The notes beneath the pieces were generated by a model that saw nothing but the letters and a program-made list of their open reading frames with translations, made no database searches and was not told the origin of the DNA. Made by a program: the position numbers and the translations under genes. Source: Roseburia sp. (GTDB taxonomy: Bacteria; Bacteroidota; Bacteroidia; Bacteroidales; Bacteroidaceae). From it: DNA of 64,000 nt. Shown here in pieces: positions 46,471 to 55,001 of this stretch (position 1 is the first letter of the stretch; each line of letters begins with the position of its first letter). Location of the stretch: positions 1 through 64,000 of the forward strand of contig JAMPEL010000006.1 in NCBI GenBank assembly GCA_023665185.1, given 5' to 3'.

Positions 46471-47787
46471 CTACTTTCCTTTTTTTGTCACCTCAACATC
46501 CCTCATAACGAAATTGTCTATTTGAGTGGCATCACAATCCGGATTTTTCGCTTTCAGGGTGATATGCTCGAATACAAAGTTCGACAGACGATACTGGTCA
46601 CTCTTCTCTACATTAAAGAAAGTGGCGCAGTCCATCGTAATATTGCGCATAGTAATATTTTCGCCGAAGGAAACCGGCATGTCCGTTCTTCCTTTAAGGT
46701 CGAAGAACTGAGTCCACGGACGTATATAGATAAAATTCGCCACCTCGCCCGTAATGTCCTCCACTGTAATATACTCATACTGCTGGGGAGTGTCCGGACG
46801 CATCTTCAACCACAACAGACGCTGTGCCTTGCCCACTTTTATACGGCGAAGTATCACATTACGACTATGGATTGACTCACTTCCACACGTGAGACATCCG
46901 TGGCAAAAGCCGTATTCGCAATCCTCTATTATGATATTCTCGTTCGCCCCGTTAGTAGGGTCAGTATCCGCCCACGGCCCTTTTCCGCCTTTCAATGCAA
47001 TGGCATCATCGTTCACAGCCATGTAGCAATGGCTTACATGTATGTTCTTGCAGGCATCAATGTCTATAGCATCTGTACTTGGTGCCTTGACCGGCTCGGC
47101 TGGCGAGAGAATGCGGAGGTGGAGCAACTTCACATGGTCGCAACGGTATATGTGTGTAGTCCAAAACGGAGAATTGACAAGGCTGACACCGCTTATCTCC
47201 GCATTCGTGCAGTTGGACAGATAGACAAGACGAGGACGCTGCTCATCCTTATTCGTACACTGGGGATTCCAGGAGCGGCGCAACCAGAAGGCTTTCCAAT
47301 AACGCAGTCCGTTGCCATCGATTTCACCCTTGCCGGCAATCTTGAATCCATCGAGAGAATCGGCATTCACCAATGCGGAATAATACTTGCAAGTCTCACC
47401 CTCAATGCGTGTCTCCAACACAGGAAAATCCGCTATATCCTCACTTCCTTTCAGCTTGCCTCCCTCCTCAATGTAAAGGCTTGTTCCCTGTCTGAAAAAT
47501 ATGGCTCCGCTGAGAAATGTGCCTTGCGGAATGACAATCACTCCACCACCCTCGCTTGCCGCACGGTCTATCACAGTTTGAATCTGACGAGTCTGTACCA
47601 CAGTGCTGTCGGCAGACACTCCGTAATCAGTCAGCACATACTGCCTGCCCATATCTTTCAATTCAGCAGGCGAAGTTTTCTTGAACCAATCCTCAACCGG
47701 AGTTCCGTCAGGAAAAACATCGACGTTCTTCTTTCCCTCGGCAACAGCACACCACAGCAATGTTGCCACAATTACAAGTAATTTCAT
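46471..47787 (-). CDS. Secreted GH28 family glycosidase (polygalacturonase-like)
   Basis: A 438-residue protein with a signal peptide (MKLLVIVATLLWCAVAEG) and a right-handed beta-helix. GH28 active-site positions appear as STDAIDID (237-244), NDDAIALK (259-266), a GCLTCGSES segment near 295 (replacing the usual GHG.S.GS) and RLLWLKMR (replacing RIK). Substrate is a galacturonan or rhamnogalacturonan fragment; exact type unclear. It is 82 bp downstream of the DUF418 gene and no polysaccharide-utilisation (SusC/D) genes are close. Confidence 0.88.
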   Translation of the reverse strand: MKLLVIVATLLWCAVAEGKKNVDVFPDGTPVEDWFKKTSPAELKDMGRQYVLTDYGVSADSTVVQTRQIQTVIDRAASEGGGVIVIPQGTFLSGAIFFRQGTSLYIEEGGKLKGSEDIADFPVLETRIEGETCKYYSALVNADSLDGFKIAGKGEIDGNGLRYWKAFWLRRSWNPQCTNKDEQRPRLVYLSNCTNAEISGVSLVNSPFWTTHIYRCDHVKLLHLRILSPAEPVKAPSTDAIDIDACKNIHVSHCYMAVNDDAIALKGGKGPWADTDPTNGANENIIIEDCEYGFCHGCLTCGSESIHSRNVILRRIKVGKAQRLLWLKMRPDTPQQYEYITVEDITGEVANFIYIRPWTQFFDLKGRTDMPVSFGENITMRNITMDCATFFNVEKSDQYRLSNFVFEHITLKAKNPDCDATQIDNFVMRDVEVTKKGK

Positions 47788-47869
47788 AAATTAAATTCGT
47801 TAGTTATAAAAGTTTCTTTATTCTCAATCAATGCCTCACGCATATATATCCGCCATTCCCGACTTGCCG

Positions 47870-49057
47870 CTACCGCCTTGCAGGCTTTAGAATCCATGTG
47901 GCTTTTCGCCACAGATATTCCAACGGACCGTGGCTGTGACGCTTCATCCAGAAACGACAGAACCGAAGCTGCAAGACAAATATCAGGACTCCGACTCCCA
48001 CACTTGCCGTAATGCCAAGATGATTGTGGAGGGAAAGTCCCCAATTATAGAAGAGGAATGAGCCTATCATGCTCTGTGTGATATAATTCGTAAGACTCAT
48101 CCTGCCGTATGGCATGAGGAAACGCAGCAGACGCGACAAAGATGTGGCATAGAACAAGAACAGGACACCGGTGACCTCCATAAGCATAAAGGCGAACTTA
48201 TGCAAGGAGCTGACAATAAGAGACAGCGGTGTGAGGACAGCCGCCGAGTCCACAAACTTTGGAAGAAGATTGGAAATGCCATACAAAGGGAAGAAACAGA
48301 CGATTGCCACAGCAAAGACACGTCCCCACAGACGGCGGTTTCGAGGTGTGTCGGCAAACCATCCGCCACGTCCCGCCAGCATACCGAGCATAAAGAGTGA
48401 AGCTGTCTGGAACATGCGCGCATTCTCCCAGGCCCATGTCAGCGATGCCATTTGTCCGCTCCAAAGGTTCATCTTCACAGTTTCAAGAAAGTCGCCGTTT
48501 CCCAATACCGGATATGCCTGTGCCCAATATTGGCTCGAAAGAGGCTTGGCAGGAAGCAAATCGGGATGCGCCAGCGCACTGAAAAGCTTGAGCCACTCCA
48601 CCGGCTGCAACATACAAACCAAAGCAATGAGGAGGACTACACGGTTTGACAGACGGCATACCAGCGGCAACACAAACCCGACAAGGGAATAGAGCACCAG
48701 CACCTCACCTGTGAAAAACATGGCGTTCAGATTTCCAAACAAAAAGAGAAGGACCATGCGCCAACAAAAACGTCCTCTAAAATCATAGCCTCTTCGTTCC
48801 TGATTGCTGTACATGATGTAGAAACTGAATCCGAACAGCAGCGCGAATATCGCGTATGCCTTGCCTCCGAAAGCAAAAAACAGTCCGTCCCAAATGGCCT
48901 TGTCCGTAAAGTTGAGCCATGCAGGCTGCCCTTCTGTCGAAGGGAAAGAGTAAAAATTGAAATGCTCTATCGAATGCAATAAAATAATTGCCATAACAGC
49001 AAATCCACGCAGAGCGTCCGCCACCTCTATCCGAGGCTGTTTGTTTGTTATTTCCAT
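47870..49057 (-). CDS. DUF418 family membrane protein
   Basis: A 395-residue polytopic protein beginning RIEVADALRGFAVMAIILLHSIEHFNFY, the start shared by DUF418 and acyltransferase-3 like membrane proteins. About ten helices; MPYGRMSLTNYITQSMIGSF is the typical DUF418 C-terminal motif. The biochemical function is unknown; envelope acyl or lipid modification has been suggested for relatives. Confidence 0.85.
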   Translation of the reverse strand: MEITNKQPRIEVADALRGFAVMAIILLHSIEHFNFYSFPSTEGQPAWLNFTDKAIWDGLFFAFGGKAYAIFALLFGFSFYIMYSNQERRGYDFRGRFCWRMVLLFLFGNLNAMFFTGEVLVLYSLVGFVLPLVCRLSNRVVLLIALVCMLQPVEWLKLFSALAHPDLLPAKPLSSQYWAQAYPVLGNGDFLETVKMNLWSGQMASLTWAWENARMFQTASLFMLGMLAGRGGWFADTPRNRRLWGRVFAVAIVCFFPLYGISNLLPKFVDSAAVLTPLSLIVSSLHKFAFMLMEVTGVLFLFYATSLSRLLRFLMPYGRMSLTNYITQSMIGSFLFYNWGLSLHNHLGITASVGVGVLIFVLQLRFCRFWMKRHSHGPLEYLWRKATWILKPARR

Positions 49058-49167
49058 TTGTTCAGATTAAAGATTAAAGACCGGAAAACGGAACATGAAA
49101 GGCACATAAGGGGTATCCACACCGCCCACCTTTCATGTAGCATTTCCAATCAGAGATATATAATATA

Positions 49168-51255
49168 CTATTTGACATTAAGTTCCGGATAGGAAATTCG
49201 TGTGTGATACACAATTTTCAGTTTCTCCTTGAACACACTTTTCGCAACGGCTATTTCCTTGAAGGTAATGTCACACTCATTGAAATACCCTTCCGCCACC
49301 TGACTGTCAATGACTTTATCGACAAGACCGCTGATACTTTCTTCCGTGTATTCTTTAAGACTCCGCGACGCAGCCTCCACAGAATCAGCCATCATCAATA
49401 TCGCCTCCTCTTTTGTTCCGGGATTAGGACCGGGATAAGTGAAGAGTTTCTCATCCACTTCCTCGTCCGGATGTTCATTCTTATAAGTAATATAGAAATA
49501 CTTTGTCTTGCCAAGTCCGTGATGGGTGGAGATAAAACGCTTGATAATCTCCGGCAAATGATGCTTATCGGCAAGCAGCAGACCATTGGTTATATGCGCC
49601 ATAATCACCTCCGCGCTTTTGATGGCTGTAAGGTGTTTGTGCGGATTGCCGCCTGCCTGATTCTCGGTGAAGAACACCGGCCGCTCCATTTTTCCTATGT
49701 CATGATACAATGCGCCGGTACGCACAAGCTGCGCTCTCGCCCCAATTTTCTTTGCCACTTCAGACGCAAGATTTGCCACCTGCATAGAGTGCTGGAATGT
49801 ACCCGGAGCCACTTCCGTCATCCGTTGCAGCAACGGATTGTTGATATTCGACAATTCGACAAGGGTCACATCCGAGACAAAGCGGAAACTCTTCTCAAAC
49901 AGCCACAGCAAAGGATAGGTGAACAACAGCAGCACACCGTTGATGATGAAGAAAATGTACATCGAGTCGTCAACCTTCATCAAGTCATTCTCCATAATAA
50001 GCTCGTATGCCGTATAGAATATCATGTAGCTCACCACAATCACAGCTGCCGCGCGTATGATTTGCGAACGCTGTGAAAGCTCGCGCAGATTCTGTATGGC
50101 AACCATTCCCGCAGTCAGCTGCATAATAATAAACTCGTATGGATAGCGCAAAACAAGGGATATGATGATGGTCATCGCGCAATGAAACATATAGGCGGTG
50201 CGCGAATCCATAAAGACACGGATAATTATCGGTACCATGCAACAAGGCAGCATGAACACATTCAGCAAATTACGCGACACCATTAAAGATGCCATAATGC
50301 TGAACACAACAATCAGCGCATACAAAAGTATTGCGCTGCGCCCATTTGTCAAATAGTCCGCACGGAAAAGAGACAGGTAGGTGACAAGTATGGACATGAC
50401 CAACAGCACGAAGACAGTCTGTCCCAAAAGTTTATAAGGAAAATGTTCCGTCGCACTCTTGTGCTTGGTAGACTCTCTTTCAAAAGAACGCAGAATGTCG
50501 TACACTTCCTTAGTGACAATCTCTCCACGGTCGATAATCTTTTGCCCGCTCTGCACAATGCCTCTCGCACCCGACACACTCGCCTTAAGGGCTTCCTCCT
50601 CTATTTTCGATTTGGCAGCGTCCAGATTCAGGTTCGGCTGCAACAATTCTATAATGTCGAACTGCTGCATCACTGAACGCGGATACATGACCGTATCCTT
50701 GTTCATGATATATTCGTATGCGGAACGGGTGGAAAAAAGTTTCTTTACAGGAACAGACACAGCCGTATTGTCATCGCCAATCAAACGTATAGAGCTGTGC
50801 CCCCGTTCTTTCAGGTCGCCATACTCCTCTGCCGACAGCATACCATAGCGGTAGACAGTGTCCAACATGGCGACAATATGGCGGACATAAAATGTGGCGC
50901 CAGTGCCTTTCCAACGATTACTTGCAGCCTGCAATTTCTTTATCATACCCGATTTCACGCTGCTGTCCACAGTGTAATAAGGCTGAAAGCGACGCATGAC
51001 ACTATCCTGCTCACGCTGCATCACAGAATCGTTCTTGTAGATAGGAAACTTGAATGTGGCTATCAACTGTCCGTATCGCCAGGGCTTGTCAATGTCATAT
51101 GTATAGTTGAACTGTGCGTCACGCGGCATAAAGTACACCACGGCAACAGTAGAAAGCACCACAAGCAATATTTTGAACAAAAGAAGATGTCTCTTCTCCT
51201 GCACCTGCTGTTTCCTTCCCTTTGTCGGTTTGGACGAGAAAAAATTCCAATTCAT
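49168..51255 (-). CDS. 7TM-HD phosphohydrolase (PgpH-like)
   Basis: The start is ATG 51255 (MNWNFFSSKPTKG); a TTG two codons earlier is possible. The 695-residue protein has an N-terminal membrane helix, a large outer-face 7TMR-HDED domain (about 50-285), seven membrane helices (about 285-470) and a cytoplasmic HD domain with FQHSMQVANLASEVAKKIG and ALYHDIGKM. In Listeria the family member PgpH degrades cyclic di-AMP; a similar role here is likely but unproven. Confidence 0.9.
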   Translation of the reverse strand: MNWNFFSSKPTKGRKQQVQEKRHLLLFKILLVVLSTVAVVYFMPRDAQFNYTYDIDKPWRYGQLIATFKFPIYKNDSVMQREQDSVMRRFQPYYTVDSSVKSGMIKKLQAASNRWKGTGATFYVRHIVAMLDTVYRYGMLSAEEYGDLKERGHSSIRLIGDDNTAVSVPVKKLFSTRSAYEYIMNKDTVMYPRSVMQQFDIIELLQPNLNLDAAKSKIEEEALKASVSGARGIVQSGQKIIDRGEIVTKEVYDILRSFERESTKHKSATEHFPYKLLGQTVFVLLVMSILVTYLSLFRADYLTNGRSAILLYALIVVFSIMASLMVSRNLLNVFMLPCCMVPIIIRVFMDSRTAYMFHCAMTIIISLVLRYPYEFIIMQLTAGMVAIQNLRELSQRSQIIRAAAVIVVSYMIFYTAYELIMENDLMKVDDSMYIFFIINGVLLLFTYPLLWLFEKSFRFVSDVTLVELSNINNPLLQRMTEVAPGTFQHSMQVANLASEVAKKIGARAQLVRTGALYHDIGKMERPVFFTENQAGGNPHKHLTAIKSAEVIMAHITNGLLLADKHHLPEIIKRFISTHHGLGKTKYFYITYKNEHPDEEVDEKLFTYPGPNPGTKEEAILMMADSVEAASRSLKEYTEESISGLVDKVIDSQVAEGYFNECDITFKEIAVAKSVFKEKLKIVYHTRISYPELNVK

Positions 51256-51311
51256 ATTCAATGTATTTTGTGCAATTCATTGCAGCCCACATCCTTAGAG
51301 CTTGCACTTGC

Positions 51312-51319
51312 AAATTTAG
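51312..51319 (-). promoter_or_regulatory. Candidate -7 box of the HD phosphohydrolase gene
   Basis: Minus-strand TAAATTTG (51319-51312), 57 nt before the ATG. No convincing -33 box at the usual distance. Confidence 0.45.
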
Positions 51320-51569
51320 ACAAAATATTGGGATTTCTATACTGGTGGAATAAAGAATCTCTTATTCTTTAGAGGGAAATAAAAATATTCTGATATACAC
51401 TGACATAAAAACAATCTGCGTACACATCCCTAAAACGGAATACGCATGGCGGAGCTTGTTCCGGCGCGAGCATGGCAGAAGTCCGATACAGAGCGCGCTG
51501 AATCGGTTGTCTGCGACACTCTTATTATAGGCATTTTTCGGGTTGAGCATACCGTTTTTTTCAGTGCGT

Positions 51570-52215
51570 TTCGGCAAAAGTTTCTGACATAATGTCAATT
51601 CAGTTGGAGGTGCGTTTTTTAACACAATGAAGATTCGTACACTCTTAATTGAGATGCAATTTTTGCTCACTAAAAGATAAAGTATTGATAATCAACAAGA
51701 TATATTTTAGCCAAAATAATGCAGTTTTAGACCAAAAACTAAAGGCTGGAGGCAAAATAGGATATACTGATAATCAGCGAGTTATGAAAATTCGCGGCTA
51801 AAACAGTCGTTTTTCGCAGTCAAAATCAATTTTTGTTTTTCAGAGCGTGGAAAAGTCGGCTTCGTTCCTTTTAAGGGAATCATCTTGGAAAATGCCCAAT
51901 TTTAGGGCTAAAAGCGGGCTGTAAAAAATTCGTTCACCTTGAAAATAAAATTACTTCACCTTGCAAAAAAAATCAGTTCACCTTACAAAAAAATTTTCAG
52001 CACCTTGCAATTTTGGACTTTTATGGGCTTTTGGGCGGAAACACCCCATTTCAGCTTGAATTTTTATATCCTTTGGTCGGGCGAATTGTCCTATTTGCCC
52101 ACTCGAAATTCAAGAAGAGAAAACCTCCGTAGAATCGCGTTTTTTCAGCCGAGGCAAAGTCTGGTTGATTTTGAGCGATTCTACGGAGGTTTGGTTTTAA
52201 CATATCAAATTACAC
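51570..52215 (+). repeat. Long intergenic repeat, copy 5
   Basis: About 645 bp: palindrome TGACATAATGTCA (51585-51597), GTTTTTTAACAC, 9-mers TGATAATCA at 51686 and 51768, a diverged 22-bp array (about 51935-52015, TTCACCTTG units), hairpin arms CCTCCGTAGAATCGC (52124-52138) and complement (52175-52189), and end TTTTAACATATCAAATTA. The inner loop pairs CAGCC with GGTTG. Same orientation as the other copies. Located between the promoter side of the HD gene and the 3' end of thrC. Confidence 0.85.
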
Positions 52216-52397
52216 AATTTCCGCTTAAAAAATTAGCAAATAGACATATTCAAGAGATAATTCATTAAAATTTTGACAACACGACAACGATTGTATAACA
52301 GTGTTGTACAAAAATACTCTCTAAAGTTGAACTACACCCAGAAAGTTGGACACAAAAACAACGTTTAATGTCTATATACCACATAAAACAGGCATAC

Positions 52398-53699
52398 TCA
52401 CCTGCTCATCAGATAAGCCTTGAAATCCGCGAAGTCACGGCTCATCTCCACACTTTCCTTCTTGCCCTGCATGAAAGCGGCAAGCTTGGCTGGAATTTCC
52501 ACTTTCGAGGCGATGATTCTTTCCACCGTATCGCGGAATTTGGCAGGATGCGCCGTCTCAAGGAACACACCGGTCTCGCCTGGCTGTAATCCTTCTTTCA
52601 GCGCACGGAAACCACATGCTCCGTGAGGGTCGCACAAATAACCGGTCTCCTCATACACAGTCTTGATGGTCTCTGCTATTTGCTCGTCCGTATATGCGGC
52701 ACCACTTACATCTCCGCAAACCGCACTGTGATTTCCTTCATACAAGTCGTAGATACGGGCAAAATTACTTGGATCGCCCACATCCATAGCATTGGCAATT
52801 GTCTGTACAGAAGGACGCGGACAATACTCGCCCGTCTTCAGATAGTTGAAGAAGATGTCATTCGCATTGTTTGCCGCAACGAAGCGTGATATAGGAAGCC
52901 CCATCTTCTTGCCAAACAAGCCGGAAGTGATGTTTCCGAAATTACCGGAAGGCACACAAACGACAAGTTTGTCCGCAAGCCCTTTCTTCTTCATCTGGGC
53001 ATATGCGTAGAAATAATAGAAAGCCTGTGGAAGGAATCGCGCCACATTGATGGAATTGGCAGACGTAAGCTTCATGTGATGATTCAGTTCCTCGTCCATA
53101 AACGCGGATTTCACAAGTGCCTGACAATCATCGAACACACCGTCCACCTCTATCGCCGTGATATTCTGCCCGAGAGTGGTAAACTGGCATTCCTGTATAG
53201 GACTTACTTTTCCTTTCGGATAAAGCACATACACATGAATGCCCTCAACCCCAAGAAATCCGTTTGCTACCGCAGAGCCTGTGTCACCCGATGTAGCCAC
53301 CAGCACGTTCACTTGCTCATTGCCTTCCTGCTTGATAAAATAGCCAAGCAGACGCGCCATGAAGCGTGCGCCGACATCTTTAAAAGCAAGTGTCGGTCCG
53401 TGGAACAGCTCAAGGCTATATATGTTGTCTGTAACTTTAGCCACCGGACAGTCGAAGGCAAGTGTGTCGTACACAATCTGCCGGAGCGTATCAGCCGGCA
53501 CATCCTCACCGAAAAAAGCGTCTGCCACCGTGTATGCTATGTCCTGAAACGTCATGTCCTCGATATGGTCGAAGAAATCTTTTGGCAATGCCTTTATCAC
53601 TTCAGGCATGTAAAGTCCCTTGTCTTCGGCAAGCCCCTTCACTACTGCCTTGTGCAAATCAGCGACAGGTGCTTTTTTATTTGTACTGTAAAATTTCAT
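52398..53699 (-). CDS. thrC: Threonine synthase
   Basis: A 433-residue PLP enzyme converting O-phosphohomoserine to threonine. FHGPTLAFKDVGARFM contains the PLP lysine K107; SGDTGSAVANGF and VPSGNFGNITSG bind phosphate and PLP. The N terminus MKFYSTN is typical of this class. It is the last gene of thrA-apgM-thrC, 14 bp after apgM. Confidence 0.96.
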   Translation of the reverse strand: MKFYSTNKKAPVADLHKAVVKGLAEDKGLYMPEVIKALPKDFFDHIEDMTFQDIAYTVADAFFGEDVPADTLRQIVYDTLAFDCPVAKVTDNIYSLELFHGPTLAFKDVGARFMARLLGYFIKQEGNEQVNVLVATSGDTGSAVANGFLGVEGIHVYVLYPKGKVSPIQECQFTTLGQNITAIEVDGVFDDCQALVKSAFMDEELNHHMKLTSANSINVARFLPQAFYYFYAYAQMKKKGLADKLVVCVPSGNFGNITSGLFGKKMGLPISRFVAANNANDIFFNYLKTGEYCPRPSVQTIANAMDVGDPSNFARIYDLYEGNHSAVCGDVSGAAYTDEQIAETIKTVYEETGYLCDPHGACGFRALKEGLQPGETGVFLETAHPAKFRDTVERIIASKVEIPAKLAAFMQGKKESVEMSRDFADFKAYLMSR

Positions 53700-53713
53700 A
53701 TTTATGGTGGTTA

Positions 53714-54982
53714 TTATAAATTCATAAATGCTTTTATAAACTCATCTTTTTTCAAGCAGCCGTATCCGCCCTGCTTGCATGAGTATTCATCGAAAGTATC
53801 TACTCCGTCAGCCTCGATACCGGGAGCATAAATAAGGAATGGTACCGGCTCATTGGTATGGGTACGCAGTTTCACCGGTGTAGGATGGTCGGGCAAGACC
53901 GCTATTGCGACAGGCTCGGTTTTTGTGTCTGCTGTATTGCCGCCATTGGCGCGTACTTCCTCTTCCCAAGCCTTGTTAACTCCTTCCACATATTCCCATA
54001 TAGGCCGGACTGCACGCTTGTCAAGACTCTCAATCGTGGCCAGTTTCAAATCGAGCTTTCCATCATGTCCTGCCTCATCACTTGCCTCGATATGCAAATA
54101 CACAAAGTCATCGGTTTTCAGTGCAGCAATGGCAGCTTCCGCCTTACCCTCATAATTCGTATCAGCAAGCCCGGTAGCCCCTTCCACATCAATACACCGC
54201 AGTCCGGCATAATGTCCTATACCTCTTATCAAATCGACAGCGGTGATAACCGCACCCCGCTTTATCTGAGGATAAGTCTGCGTCAGCGGCACCATATCAG
54301 GACGGTAGCCTCCAGCCCACGGCCAGATGCTGTTGGCCGGATCTTTTCCTTCTGCCACCCTTTGTTGATTGAGCGGATGTCCGGCAAGAAGCTGTTGCGA
54401 CTTCAATATCAAATCATTGAGAAGGTCTGCCGTAGCCTGTGCCTCCGGTACTTCCGGCTTTACAAGAAGCGGTCTCCACGGCTGACCGGGAACATCATGC
54501 GGTGGTGTGCATGACAATCTCTTGTCGCCGCCCTTGATAACCAGCAAATGGCGGTACTGCACTCCAGTGTAGAAATGTACGCGCTCTGTTCCAAGACGTT
54601 CCTGCAAGTACTTTATCAGCACATCGCCTTCTTCCGTTTTAAGATGTCCGGCAGAGTGGTTCTTTATACAATCTCCCTCAATGCACACCAGATTACAACG
54701 TATAGCCATGTCATCAGGCGACAACTCTACCCCGATACTTGCAGCTTCAAGCGGACCGCGTCCCTCGTACACATGTGTCTGGTCATAACCGAGAATCGAT
54801 GAGTTTGCCACCTCGCTTCCAGGATGAAACCCTTCGGGCACTGTCGTCAGCATACCTGTGCGCCCTTTCTTTGCCAGCATGTCCATATAAGGAGTATGGG
54901 CATACTGCATCAGAGTCTTGTCGCCAAGAGCCTCGACCTTCCAATCAGCCATCCCATCTCCAAGTATGATAATATGTTTCAT
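53714..54982 (-). CDS. ApgM-like phosphoglycerate mutase homologue, probable homoserine kinase
   Basis: A 422-residue alkaline-phosphatase-fold metalloenzyme (archaeal-type cofactor-independent phosphoglycerate mutase family): ILGDGMADWKVE, nucleophile region EVANSSILGYD, FVYLHIEASDEAGHDG and PDHPTPVKLRTHTNEPVPF hold the metal ligands. It lies between thrA and thrC with gaps of 19 and 14 bp. No thrB of the GHMP type is present in the operon, and comparative work has long predicted this subgroup as the functional replacement of homoserine kinase; that role is inferred from context here. Confidence 0.85.
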   Translation of the reverse strand: MKHIIILGDGMADWKVEALGDKTLMQYAHTPYMDMLAKKGRTGMLTTVPEGFHPGSEVANSSILGYDQTHVYEGRGPLEAASIGVELSPDDMAIRCNLVCIEGDCIKNHSAGHLKTEEGDVLIKYLQERLGTERVHFYTGVQYRHLLVIKGGDKRLSCTPPHDVPGQPWRPLLVKPEVPEAQATADLLNDLILKSQQLLAGHPLNQQRVAEGKDPANSIWPWAGGYRPDMVPLTQTYPQIKRGAVITAVDLIRGIGHYAGLRCIDVEGATGLADTNYEGKAEAAIAALKTDDFVYLHIEASDEAGHDGKLDLKLATIESLDKRAVRPIWEYVEGVNKAWEEEVRANGGNTADTKTEPVAIAVLPDHPTPVKLRTHTNEPVPFLIYAPGIEADGVDTFDEYSCKQGGYGCLKKDEFIKAFMNL

Positions 54983-55001
54983 AAGCTATTTGTCTCTACT
55001 A

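Noticed and set aside
52276..52307. Inverted repeat ACAACAC/GTGTTGT after thrC as terminator
   Set aside because: The stem is only 7 bp with a long loop and a poor T-run; too weak to list.
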